From Candidatus Aminicenantota bacterium (GTDB lineage: Bacteria > Acidobacteriota > Aminicenantia > UBA2199), in assembly GCA_026393775.1 (NCBI GenBank), contig JAPKZM010000048.1, positions 1 to 12,728 of the forward strand: a stretch of DNA of 12,728 bases. Reading direction: 5' to 3'. Positions 1 through 6,204 of the stretch are shown here, piece by piece. A model generated the notes under the pieces. The model saw only the letters and a list, made by a program, of their open reading frames with translations. It made no database searches and was not told where the DNA came from. Position numbers and translations under genes: made by a program. The number at the start of each line of letters is the position of its first letter. Position 1 is the first letter of the stretch.

Positions 1-1360
1 CCGAGACGGCCAGCACGTCCCACTTCTTCTCGGGGAAGAAATCGCCGGCCTCGACCGAGCTCTTATGCACCGGTATGCCGGCCTGGCGGGCATCCTCGAT
101 CATCATCCGTAAGCGGTTGGCGACAGCCGCGTCTACCTCCCGGCCGAGCACTTGACCCAGCCGGGCGGAGAAGCCCTCCGCGTCGGGGTCAAGCCCCATC
201 ACCAGGCGCTCCCGGTGGTAGGGAACCTCGAAGGTCGAGGTGAAGGGGCAGATGTAGGCGTTCAAGCCCAGCATCGGCGCCAGGCTGGCGGCCTGGATGG
301 CCTCGGCCGAAGCGGCGTAACCGTCGCACAAGAAAAGGTGGCGCGCCCCGCCCTGCTCATAGGGGCCGATATGGTAGGTCGGGGCATAAGTGCCCGACTC
401 GTTGAAAGCGGCCATTCCGGTCGGCAGCTGGAAGCCGTCCTCGACGATGTGCGCCCCGGTGGCGGCCCACTCCCGCCACAGCTCGCCGATGCGCCCCTCG
501 CGGCTCTTGCCGCCCAGGGTCCAGACATGCACGCGCTCCGGCGCGATGTCGGGATAGGTCATGCGGATGGCCCGCATCACCTGCTGGCGCGGCGTGCGGA
601 AGGAGATGAGGATCGATTCCTGCGCCGCCCGCTCGGCCACCGCGACCGGCAGGAACAGGTTGCCCATGTACCCCTCGTAGGGGCGGGTGATGGCCAGCGG
701 CTGGTTGAACAGGTGCAGCACGGTCATCGGCCCGCTTTCGGCCCCCTTGGAAAAACGCGACGTATTTTCCAGGGTGTCGATGGCCGCCCCCCAAATGGTG
801 ATGCCGGCCGCCTTGATGTCGCGGTAGAACTCCTCCCAGCCGTAGTCCTTGCGGTTGAGCAGCCGAACCACCTTGCGGTCGAGCCAGCGGGCCACCGCCG
901 GCCGGGCGTAGACCCGGCCGAAACCGAGCTGGGGATTGGAACCCATTTCCGGCGTCTCCCCGGCCTTGGGCATCAGCCCCTCGCCGACGCAGACCATGAT
1001 GGCGTGGTTTTCGGGAAGCTGGCGCGAGAGGTACCACAGGCTCTCGCTCATGACGTAGGCCGAGATGGCGTCGGCTTCCTTCTTCGCCTGGTTGAGCCCC
1101 GACTTGTCGAGCCCCTTGCCGGCGCCGTAGCGTCCAAAGAGTCGCGTACCGAGCGCCGTTACGGCGCCTGTGACGGCGAAGAGCCGCTCCATGCCGCCTT
1201 CTATGAACGAGATGTCGCTGGTGAACTCCTTGGCCGGCTCGCCGCGCATCCAAGCGACCTCGACGTCCTCCAGCCAGATGTGGAAGCGGCCGAGGATGGG
1301 ACGGGCATCGAAGGCCCACTGGGCGATCAGGTCCTGTTTCTCGCGCGTGGATGAACTCAT
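1..1360 (-). CDS. Large protein of unknown function, 5' part (runs off left edge)
   Basis: Minus-strand frame open from an ATG at 1360 to the window edge, about 453 codons without a stop. It is read as the real gene because it begins 4 bases after a near-perfect Shine-Dalgarno AAGGAGGT (complement of 1365-1372) and has a good promoter further up. Its protein also has natural composition, whereas the 400-codon frame on the opposite strand is Arg/Gly/His/Asp-rich like an antisense shadow. The protein starts MSSSTREKQDLIAQW and has no signal peptide or clear membrane segment, so it is probably cytosolic. Landmarks are VCVGEGLMPKAGE (about residues 122-134), ITIWGAAIDTLENTSRF (about 187-203), ESILISFRTPRQQVMRA (about 244-260), VHVWTLGGKSREGRIGELW (about 271-289) and LFLCDGYAASAEAIQAA (about 337-353). 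I do not recognise the family and see no P-loop, Fe-S cysteine cluster or helix-turn-helix. Gene status is fairly sure; function is unknown. Confidence 0.8.
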   Translation of the reverse strand, partial: MSSSTREKQDLIAQWAFDARPILGRFHIWLEDVEVAWMRGEPAKEFTSDISFIEGGMERLFAVTGAVTALGTRLFGRYGAGKGLDKSGLNQAKKEADAISAYVMSESLWYLSRQLPENHAIMVCVGEGLMPKAGETPEMGSNPQLGFGRVYARPAVARWLDRKVVRLLNRKDYGWEEFYRDIKAAGITIWGAAIDTLENTSRFSKGAESGPMTVLHLFNQPLAITRPYEGYMGNLFLPVAVAERAAQESILISFRTPRQQVMRAIRMTYPDIAPERVHVWTLGGKSREGRIGELWREWAATGAHIVEDGFQLPTGMAAFNESGTYAPTYHIGPYEQGGARHLFLCDGYAASAEAIQAASLAPMLGLNAYICPFTSTFEVPYHRERLVMGLDPDAEGFSARLGQVLGREVDAAVANRLRMMIEDARQAGIPVHKSSVEAGDFFPEKKWDVLAVS

Positions 1361-1364
1361 GTCG

Positions 1365-1372
1365 ACCTCCTT
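1365..1372 (-). promoter_or_regulatory. Strong Shine-Dalgarno of the minus-strand gene
   Basis: The minus strand reads AAGGAGGT, then TCGAC, then ATG (start at 1360). This near-perfect anti-16S match fixes the start codon and is the main reason to believe the minus-strand frame. Confidence 0.85.
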
Positions 1373-1414
1373 GACCAGGCGTACCGTCGCGGCAGCGGCG
1401 CCGGACCGATTCTC

Positions 1415-1443
1415 ATTGTAGGCAAACTCCATAATAAAATCAA
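1415..1443 (-). promoter_or_regulatory. Sigma70-type promoter for the minus-strand gene
   Basis: On the minus strand, TTGATT (complement of 1438-1443) is followed by a 17-base spacer and TACAAT (complement of 1415-1420). Both boxes match consensus well, with ideal spacing. Predicted transcript start is near 1408, giving a leader of about 48 bases before the ATG at 1360. The same -35 hexamer, TTGATT, is used in the serC promoter candidate at 2627. Confidence 0.6.
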
Positions 1444-1504
1444 GATGCGCGATTGCCCCCTCAACGGTATGGGTTTCCTCAATATTCCAATATCCAGCAC
1501 TCCG

Positions 1505-1534
1505 TTTGCACCCCCAGGCCAATTCTTTTACAAT
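1505..1534 (+). promoter_or_regulatory. Possible promoter of the GH5-like gene
   Basis: TACAAT at 1529-1534 is a good -10 box. Upstream, TTTGCA at 1505-1510 lies at 18-base spacing (or TTGCAC at 17), a weak -35. Transcription would start near 1541, at or next to the ATG chosen for the downstream gene, so the message would be leaderless or start inside the gene. The rest of the 1361-1540 gap holds only the divergent minus-strand promoter; no RNA gene was seen. Confidence 0.35.
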
Positions 1535-1540
1535 ACCTTT

Positions 1541-2569
1541 ATGAATTGGTTGCTGAGAACCGTTTTCGCAAATTGGTTGCGGGCCCGTTTATTTCTGAAA
1601 AAAACATTGTCAAAGCCGGCCGCCGTTCCCGGCCCGCTTTTTCTGAGGGGAGAAAAAACCCCCCTGCCGTTCATGAGTGGAGCCAACCTTCCCTGGCTCT
1701 GCTACGGCGGCGATTTCGGCGCCAATGCCTGGAGTCCGGACGGCGGCGTGGGAAAGCCAGAGACCAGGGATACGCTGCAGCGCATTTTTTCCGAATTAAA
1801 TAAACGGGGCATCCATACCGTCCGCTGGTTCCTGCTATGTGACGGCCGGGCCGGCATCCGTTTCAACAAGGCCGGAATGCCCAGCGGAGTCGATCCCCAC
1901 CTGTTCGCCGACATCGATGCCGCGCTGGAGATCGCCGCCGCCAGCCAGATGAGGATTATTTTCGTGCTGATCGATTTTCTCTGGTTCGGCAAGGCGACAC
2001 AGCTCAATGGCGTCCAGGTCGGGGGCCACGGCAGCGCCATTGGTAGCACCTACAAACAGCAGGTCCTGCGCCGCAGGGTTTTAAAACCACTCCTCATGCG
2101 CTACGGCTCCTCGCAGGTCATCCTGGCCTGGGATATCATCAACGAGCCCGAATGGGCCACTAATGGATATGAAGAAAAAGTTTCCGGAAAGGCCCTCTCT
2201 TTCCTGACCATGCGCCGCTTTATCAAAAAGACGGCCCGCCTCGTCCACCGCCATACCCGACAGCTGGCCACGGTGGGATTGGGCAACGCCGCCGGTCTGC
2301 CGCTGGCCATGGATACCGGCCTCGATTTCTACCAGGTGCACTGGTATGACCGTTGGAACTCCGTGGCCCCCCTGGACAAGCCCGTGCCGGAGTGGAACCT
2401 TGATCGCCCGCTGCTCCTGGGTGAATTTCCGACCCGGAATTCGTCCCGGCAGCCGGAGGCGATTATCGAGGCGTCCAAGAAGAGCGGCTATTGCGGCGCC
2501 CTGGCCTGGTCCATTATGGGCTCAGATCCATCGTCGGGCATCGGCTTGGACAGCGAAGCGACCGGATGA
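1541..2569 (+). CDS. Glycoside hydrolase family 5-like protein
   Basis: Cellulase/mannanase-type TIM-barrel hydrolase, about 342 residues from the ATG at 1541. GH5 enzymes cleave beta-1,4-linked glycans by a retaining mechanism with two glutamates. Visible here are the barrel start GANLPWLCYGGDFG (about 47-60), the acid/base Glu in DIINEPEW (Glu202), the HWYD segment (His267), the nucleophile Glu in LLLGEFPT (Glu295), and AWSIMG as the last strand. The start is uncertain. The frame is open from an ATG at 1445, neither that ATG nor 1541 has a clear ribosome site, and a third ATG at 1673 lies about 20 bases after a GAGGGGAG stretch. There is no convincing lipoprotein or Sec signal, only a basic hydrophobic N-terminus (MNWLLRTVFANWLRARLFL). 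The annotated end may be premature (see the tail entry at 2567-2630). Substrate cannot be told from sequence alone. Family assignment is reasonably sure; activity is inferred. Confidence 0.75.
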   Translation: MNWLLRTVFANWLRARLFLKKTLSKPAAVPGPLFLRGEKTPLPFMSGANLPWLCYGGDFGANAWSPDGGVGKPETRDTLQRIFSELNKRGIHTVRWFLLCDGRAGIRFNKAGMPSGVDPHLFADIDAALEIAAASQMRIIFVLIDFLWFGKATQLNGVQVGGHGSAIGSTYKQQVLRRRVLKPLLMRYGSSQVILAWDIINEPEWATNGYEEKVSGKALSFLTMRRFIKKTARLVHRHTRQLATVGLGNAAGLPLAMDTGLDFYQVHWYDRWNSVAPLDKPVPEWNLDRPLLLGEFPTRNSSRQPEAIIEASKKSGYCGALAWSIMGSDPSSGIGLDSEATG

Positions 2570-2630
2570 GCCAAACTTCCCCTCAACGGCCGCGGCGCTG
2601 AGATCCATGAAAAACCTCGGCCTGTATTGA
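2567..2630 (+). other. Possible frameshifted C-terminal tail of the GH5-like gene
   Basis: After the TGA at 2567-2569, the frame one base ahead reads PDEPNFPSTAAALRSMKNLGLY and then stops at 2628-2630. The codons keep G or C in most third positions, like the gene upstream, and the segment looks like an amphipathic C-terminal helix. One extra base between about 2545 and 2566 would join it smoothly to LDSEA. It may equally be chance. Confidence 0.35.
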
Positions 2631-2655
2631 TTTTTTTTTCAGGTCGGGGTAAAAT
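2627..2655 (+). promoter_or_regulatory. Sigma70-type promoter for serC
   Basis: TTGATT at 2627-2632, a 17-base spacer containing a T-run, and TAAAAT at 2650-2655. Box quality and spacing are good and the segment is AT-rich in an otherwise GC-rich region. Transcription would start near 2662, leaving a leader of about 30 bases that includes the ribosome binding site. Confidence 0.6.
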
Positions 2656-2677
2656 TTAATCTATTCAATAAAAATAT

Positions 2678-2683
2678 GGAGGG
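2678..2683 (+). promoter_or_regulatory. Ribosome binding site of serC
   Basis: GGAGGG ends 8 bases before the ATG at 2692 and decides the start codon. Confidence 0.85.
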
Positions 2684-2691
2684 TTTAAAAT

Positions 2692-3768
2692 ATGGCTAAA
2701 AAGTATAATTTCTACGCCGGACCGGCGATCCTGCCCCATGAAGTGATGAAGAAGGCCCAGGCCGAGCTCCTGGACCTCAACGGCATCGGGCTCTCGATCA
2801 TGGAGATCAGCCACCGCTCCAAGGACTTCGAGGCGGTGATCAACGGCGCCGAGGCCAAGATCCGCTCCCTGCTCGGCGTACCGGAAAATTACACGATCAT
2901 GTTCCTGCAGGGCGGCGCCAGCCTGCAGTTCGGCATGATCCCCATGAACCTGCTGAAAGGGAAAAAGGCCGATTACGTCCACAGCGGCGAATGGGCCAAG
3001 AAAGCGATCAAGGAAGCCAAGCTGTTCGGCACGGTGAACATCGCCGCCTCTTCCGAGGACAAGAGCTTCAACTATATCCCGGAAAAGTTCGGCTTTTCCC
3101 CCGACGCTCAATACGTGCACCTCACCTCCAACGAAACCATCAGCGGCATCCAGTGGAGGAAGTTCCCCGATACCAACGGCGTGCCCAAGGTCATCGACAT
3201 GTCGTCGGACATCTTCAGCCGCAAGATCGATTTCAGCGATGTCGGCCTGATCTACGCCGGGGCCCAAAAGAACATCGGACCGGCCGGCGTCACCCTGGTC
3301 ATCATGCGCAACGACCTGATCGAGGCCTGCGCCGACGGCGTGACCACCATGCTCAGTTACAAGACCCACGCCAAGGAGAAGTCGCTCTACAATACCCCTC
3401 CCTGCTTCGCCATTTACATCGTCAAGCTGGTTATGGACTGGATCGAGGCCCAGGGCGGGCTGGCGGCGGTCGAAAAGACGAACGAGCTGAAGGCCAAGAC
3501 CATCTACGACGCCATCGACAACAGCAACGGCTACTACAAGGGCACCGCGGCGATCAAGGACCGTTCCAGGATGAACGTCACCTTCAGGCTGCCGAGCGAA
3601 GCGCTCGAGGAAAAATTCGTCAACGACGCGAAAAAAGAGGGCTTCATCGGACTGAAGGGCCACCGCAGCGTCGGCGGCTGCCGCGCCTCCATCTACAACG
3701 CCATGAACTTGGAAGGGGTCAAGGCCCTGGTCCGTTTCATGGGAAAGTTCGCCCTGGAGAACAAGTAG
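2692..3768 (+). CDS. serC: Phosphoserine aminotransferase
   Basis: PLP-dependent class V aminotransferase of the phosphorylated serine pathway. It converts 3-phosphohydroxypyruvate and glutamate to phosphoserine and 2-oxoglutarate, and in many bacteria also serves pyridoxal phosphate synthesis. Length 358 residues is normal for SerC. Family signatures are NFYAGPAILP at the N-terminus, SHRSKDFEAV (40-49), MFLQGGASLQF (70-80) with the PLP-phosphate loop GGAS, and AGAQKNIGPAGV (189-200), where Lys193 is the expected Schiff-base lysine. GHRSVGGCRASIYNAM near the C-terminus is the substrate-phosphate-binding segment. It has its own promoter and Shine-Dalgarno site and seems to be transcribed alone, since a fresh promoter follows before the next gene. 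No complete serA or serB is visible nearby; the only SerA-like gene is the truncated one at 3976. Confidence 0.97.
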   Translation: MAKKYNFYAGPAILPHEVMKKAQAELLDLNGIGLSIMEISHRSKDFEAVINGAEAKIRSLLGVPENYTIMFLQGGASLQFGMIPMNLLKGKKADYVHSGEWAKKAIKEAKLFGTVNIAASSEDKSFNYIPEKFGFSPDAQYVHLTSNETISGIQWRKFPDTNGVPKVIDMSSDIFSRKIDFSDVGLIYAGAQKNIGPAGVTLVIMRNDLIEACADGVTTMLSYKTHAKEKSLYNTPPCFAIYIVKLVMDWIEAQGGLAAVEKTNELKAKTIYDAIDNSNGYYKGTAAIKDRSRMNVTFRLPSEALEEKFVNDAKKEGFIGLKGHRSVGGCRASIYNAMNLEGVKALVRFMGKFALENK

Positions 3769-3791
3769 CCATTTCTTTGCTGGTTTGATTT

Positions 3792-3830
3792 AAAAAAAGC
3801 GCAAAATCCCCATTGGAGCGTGGTTTTTTT
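3792..3830 (+). terminator. Weak terminator-like element after serC
   Basis: A run of seven A (3792-3798) and a run of seven T (3824-3830) flank GCGC and GCGTGG, so an imperfect hairpin ending in a U-tract could form 24-60 bases after the serC stop. The GC part of the stem is poor, which keeps confidence low. Position between serC and the next promoter is right for a terminator. Confidence 0.25.
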
Positions 3831-3839
3831 CAGTGGAAG

Positions 3840-3868
3840 TTGACAGCCGCTCAATAATCTGCTACCCT
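3840..3868 (+). promoter_or_regulatory. Promoter of the long downstream gene run
   Basis: A perfect TTGACA at 3840-3845, a 17-base spacer, and TACCCT at 3863-3868 (three of six matches, including the first two and last bases). Transcription would start near 3875, about 12 bases before the Shine-Dalgarno at 3886. It is the last convincing promoter before the right edge, so it may drive the whole run from the SerA-like gene to priA. Confidence 0.5.
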
Positions 3869-3885
3869 ATTACCTGGCAAATAAA

Positions 3886-3892
3886 AGGGAGG
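3886..3892 (+). promoter_or_regulatory. Ribosome binding site before the TTG mini-ORF
   Basis: AGGGAGG, 6 bases before TTG at 3899. It lies 84 bases from the ATG at 3976, too far to serve it directly. It therefore implies translation of the short ORF in between. Confidence 0.55.
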
Positions 3893-3898
3893 TGTTTT

Positions 3899-3979
3899 TT
3901 GAGCAAACAAAAGATAGTGTCTTCAATAAATGCCCACCCCGCCACCGTTTTGACTTTGTCTGAATCCAACCGGCCATGA
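3899..3979 (+). CDS. 26-residue leader ORF, TTG start, coupled to the SerA-like gene
   Basis: A TTG at 3899 sits at ideal distance from AGGGAGG and opens a 26-codon frame. Its TGA (3977-3979) overlaps the ATG of the next gene in an ATGA. The next gene has no Shine-Dalgarno of its own, so ribosomes ending here would be well placed to restart. The predicted peptide starts MSKQKIVSSIN and ends TLSESNRP. It carries five Ser in 26 residues, a fact of possible interest right after serC but without codon runs typical of attenuators. A GTG at 3892 in another frame gives a 23-codon alternative that does not reach the ATG. No homology is recognised. The evidence is architecture only. Confidence 0.4.
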   Translation: MSKQKIVSSINAHPATVLTLSESNRP

Positions 3980-4347
3980 TCAGAATCCTGATTACCAACG
4001 CCCTGAGCGCCAAGACCATAGACAAGCTGAATGAAATCCCCGAATTCGAGATCAGCGAAGAAACGAACCTCAGCCGGGAAAATTTCAAAATCGAGATGAA
4101 AAACGTCGACGCCGTGGTCGTGAGCGGAACGACGCCGCTGTCGGCCGCGGTGCTGAAAAATGCCGAGAACCTCAAGCTCATCATCGTGTGCGGAGGAAGA
4201 TCCGACCTCGTGGACCCCGCGCTGGCGCGCCGCCAGGGGAAAATCGAGGTTCGCGCCACGCAGCCGGTCCCGGCTGCGGCCGCGGCTGGGAGCGAACAGG
4301 AAGGACTGGACGTGATGGCCATATTAAAAGATTTCTTCAACGTGTAA
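3976..4347 (+). CDS. Stand-alone substrate-binding domain of a SerA-like D-2-hydroxyacid dehydrogenase, NAD domain absent
   Basis: 123 residues. The N-terminal part (MIRILITNALSAKTIDKLNE, then VDAVVVSGTTPLSAAVLKNAENLKLI to about residue 80) matches the beta-alpha flavodoxin-like start of D-3-phosphoglycerate dehydrogenase (KVLVTDPLS... YDALIVRSGTKVTAEVLEAAPKLKVI). About residues 70-95 (CGGRSDLVDPALARRQGKIE) match the end of that lobe. Family members then have about 190 residues of NAD-binding Rossmann domain with the catalytic Arg, Glu and His. Here an Ala/Pro linker PVPAAAAA follows and then GSEQEGLDVMAILKDFF, which resembles the C-terminal helix that folds back onto the same lobe (EAQ..AGLDVAE). 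It therefore looks like the domain with its NAD insertion removed, and cannot be a dehydrogenase. No ribosome site is seen; the start overlaps the leader ORF stop. The next gene begins 3 bases after its stop. Role unknown: perhaps binding or regulation. Confidence 0.7.
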   Translation: MIRILITNALSAKTIDKLNEIPEFEISEETNLSRENFKIEMKNVDAVVVSGTTPLSAAVLKNAENLKLIIVCGGRSDLVDPALARRQGKIEVRATQPVPAAAAAGSEQEGLDVMAILKDFFNV

Positions 4348-4350
4348 ACC

Positions 4351-5154
4351 ATGACTACCATAGTTGGAAACAAACTGAATTCGGCCAACAAGAAAATCCT
4401 GGACCGCATGAACAAGATGGACTTCGATTTCATAAAAAAAGAGGCCATTGCCCAGATCGAATCGGGAGCCGAATACATCGAAGTCAACGCTCTGTCGCTG
4501 CTGCACAACGAGACTCCTTTCCTGCGCAAAATCATTCCCATGCTGGAAAAGCTGGGCTTCAAGCTGATGATCATCAGCGAAAACATCGAGACGCTGAAGG
4601 AAGCCCTGCTGATCTCCAAAAATCCGATGATCGTCGGCGCCATTGAATACGACATTGAAAAAATCGATTTTATCATCGATACGATCAAGGAGAAAAACGC
4701 CAAGATCATCGCCTTGATCAAGGACAAGCACAACAGCCACCATTCCACCCCGGAAAAATCGCTGCTGATCGCCCAGAAGTACATTGATTACCTGCTCGAC
4801 CTGGGCATCAAACGGCAGGATATCCTGCTCGATCCGCTGGTGCAGCCCCTGGAGGAGGATTTTAACAACGGCAGAGTCTTCCTGGACAAGCTGGAATTGT
4901 TCAAGCTGGATTTTCCCCAGGTCAAGACCATGGCCAACATCTCGCAGCTGTCCGAAGGACTGCCCAAGCGCCAGATGCTCGCCTCCTATTTCGTTTCCCT
5001 GGCCATCTCCAAGGGGCTCGATTACATCGTCACCAACGTGCTGGACGAGGATTTTTACGAATCCATCGTCACCACCATGTCCATCATGGGCAAGGACAAG
5101 AACCTGCAGGCCTATCTGAAATATTGCCGCAGCCACAAGGAAGCGAAGCTCTAG
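4351..5154 (+). CDS. Pterin-binding (MeTr/DHPS-fold) methyltransferase-like protein
   Basis: 267 residues resembling methyltetrahydrofolate:corrinoid/iron-sulfur protein methyltransferase (AcsE/MeTr) and other pterin-binding TIM barrels. Aligned by eye with acetogen MeTr: VGNKLN at the N-terminus matches GERIN, YIEVNA (42-47) matches LDLNV, LLDPLVQPLEED (159-170) matches YIDPLILP with Asp161, and MANISQLSEGLPKRQMLASYF (194-214) matches LSNVSQ..NRPLINRTF with Asn196 at the place of the N5-contacting Asn. In contrast, LMIISEN (72-78) replaces LCLDSTN, losing the pterin-contacting Asp, and VGAIEYD replaces INSTNAE. No corrinoid protein or activase gene is in view. It lies in the same run as the SerA-like lid protein, 3 bases apart, with no own ribosome site, so translational coupling is likely. 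It may transfer methyl groups, or be a divergent paralogue; dihydropteroate synthase is less likely from the motifs. Confidence 0.75.
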   Translation: MTTIVGNKLNSANKKILDRMNKMDFDFIKKEAIAQIESGAEYIEVNALSLLHNETPFLRKIIPMLEKLGFKLMIISENIETLKEALLISKNPMIVGAIEYDIEKIDFIIDTIKEKNAKIIALIKDKHNSHHSTPEKSLLIAQKYIDYLLDLGIKRQDILLDPLVQPLEEDFNNGRVFLDKLELFKLDFPQVKTMANISQLSEGLPKRQMLASYFVSLAISKGLDYIVTNVLDEDFYESIVTTMSIMGKDKNLQAYLKYCRSHKEAKL

Positions 5155-5162
5155 GGGTTGCG

Positions 5163-5387
5163 ATGGAGGACCGGAAAATTAAAGAAATCCTGATCGAGAA
5201 GAACAGCGCCTTCAAAAAGCTGTTCCTGGAACATCAGGAGCTGGATGTTAAATTGCAGCTGCAGTTGCAGAAAAAATTCAAGAGCGAAGAAGAGCGGATC
5301 GAGGAAAAGAACATAAAAAAGAGGAAGCTGAAATTGAAGGACGCCATGCAGAAGCACATCTGCGAGTTCAAGAAAAAGCTGAACTGA
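5163..5387 (+). CDS. Small DUF465/YdcH-like coiled-coil protein
   Basis: 74 residues from the ATG at 5163, preceded by AGGGG at 5 bases, and 8 bases after the previous stop. An upstream ATG at 5124 is in frame but lies inside the preceding gene and has no ribosome site. The pattern I.KNSAFKKLFLEHQELDVKL followed by a very Lys/Glu-rich helix with KLKLKDAM is typical of the YdcH/DUF465 family, normally 60-80 residues. Family members have no established biochemical role. No cysteine motif or membrane segment. Its place between the MeTr-like gene and pssA is probably just operon packing. Family assignment is by eye. Confidence 0.75.
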   Translation: MEDRKIKEILIEKNSAFKKLFLEHQELDVKLQLQLQKKFKSEEERIEEKNIKKRKLKLKDAMQKHICEFKKKLN

Positions 5388-5389
5388 AC

Positions 5390-6196
5390 ATGAAAAAAAG
5401 AAGAATAAAAAAGGTCAGGCTCTCCTCCCTGATCCGCATCTCTTTCCTGCCGTCGGTGTTCACCATGCTGAACCTTTTCCTGGGTTACCAGGCCCTGCTC
5501 TACGCCATCGGCAGCAAGAAGAATTTCAAGATCGCGGTCTATTACCTGACCGCCAGCGTGATCATGGACGGTTTCGACGGCACCATCGCCCGCCTGACCA
5601 AGACGGAGTCCAATTTCGGCGTGCAGCTCGACTCCCTGGTGGACGCCATCAGCTTCGGCCTGGTCACCTCCATCCTGGCATTCGAGTGGGGCTTCCAATC
5701 CGGATACACCCGGATCGGCAGCATCATCGGCTTCGTGTTCCTGAGCGCCGGCCTGATCCGCCTGGCCCGTTTCAACGTCTTCAAGGAGGCGAATGCCTTC
5801 CCCGCCAACATCTTCATCGGCGTACCCATTCCGACCGCCTCCATGGCCGTTTGTTCCATCGTGCTGATTTTCGGCAAAACCCAACCGCAGACCGACATGG
5901 GCATCCTCCTTTTTTCGCTGTACATCGTCCTGGTATCCCTGCTGATGATCTCCAACATCAAGTACCGGACCATCAAAAAAATCGTCCTTAAAAACAACCT
6001 GAAGGCGCTGTTCCTGCTGGCCTCGATCATCGCCTGCCTGGTCATCTTCCCCGACATCACCATTCCCATCCTGACCTTCGCCTATCTGCTTTCGCCGCTT
6101 TTTTTCTTCGTTTTTTCCGGGAAGCACAAGAGCGCGGAGGCGGCCGGCTTGGCCAAACCGGCGGAAGCCGCCGGGAACAGCCGTACTGAAGCCTAG
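5390..6196 (+). CDS. pssA: CDP-diacylglycerol-serine O-phosphatidyltransferase (phosphatidylserine synthase)
   Basis: 268-residue integral membrane CDP-alcohol phosphatidyltransferase. It joins serine to CDP-diacylglycerol, releasing CMP, as the first step to phosphatidylethanolamine. The family motif D-x2-DG-x2-AR-x8-G-x3-D-x3-D is complete: Asp60, Asp63, Gly64, Ala67, Arg68, Gly77, Asp81, Asp85, which bind the metals and CDP. Hydrophobic segments lie at about 14-40, 84-100, 106-122, 140-162, 170-187 and 203-245. The N-terminus is strongly basic (KKRRIKKVR), and the C-terminus is a soluble Ala-rich tail. The opening LPSVFTMLNLFLGYQALLYA is typical of the class II (Bacillus-type) PssA subgroup, which supports serine as acceptor over glycerol-phosphate. 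The start lies 2 bases after the previous stop. No phosphatidylserine decarboxylase gene is in the window. Confidence 0.92.
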   Translation: MKKRRIKKVRLSSLIRISFLPSVFTMLNLFLGYQALLYAIGSKKNFKIAVYYLTASVIMDGFDGTIARLTKTESNFGVQLDSLVDAISFGLVTSILAFEWGFQSGYTRIGSIIGFVFLSAGLIRLARFNVFKEANAFPANIFIGVPIPTASMAVCSIVLIFGKTQPQTDMGILLFSLYIVLVSLLMISNIKYRTIKKIVLKNNLKALFLLASIIACLVIFPDITIPILTFAYLLSPLFFFVFSGKHKSAEAAGLAKPAEAAGNSRTEA

Positions 6197-6204
6197 CACG
6201 GTTC

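Noticed and set aside
152..1354. 400-codon plus-strand open frame
   Set aside because: It lies opposite the minus-strand gene, has no ribosome site, and its Gly/Arg/His/Asp-rich product is typical of an antisense shadow in GC-rich coding DNA. The minus strand has promoter and Shine-Dalgarno support.
2586..2606. GC-rich imperfect palindrome (CTCAACGGCC...GCTGAG) as a terminator for the GH5-like gene
   Set aside because: The stem is mismatched and more than 20 bases from the T-run at 2631, and the stretch may be coding in the shifted frame.
2665..3663. 332-codon minus-strand open frame
   Set aside because: Antisense of serC, which is unmistakable.
3870..4784. 304-codon minus-strand open frame
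   Set aside because: A Ser/Phe/Met-rich shadow of the SerA-like and MeTr-like genes, without start signals.
5124..5162. Earlier ATG extending the DUF465-like gene
   Set aside because: It lies within the end of the MeTr-like gene and lacks a ribosome site, and the 13 added residues do not fit the family; the ATG at 5163 has AGGGG at 5 bases.
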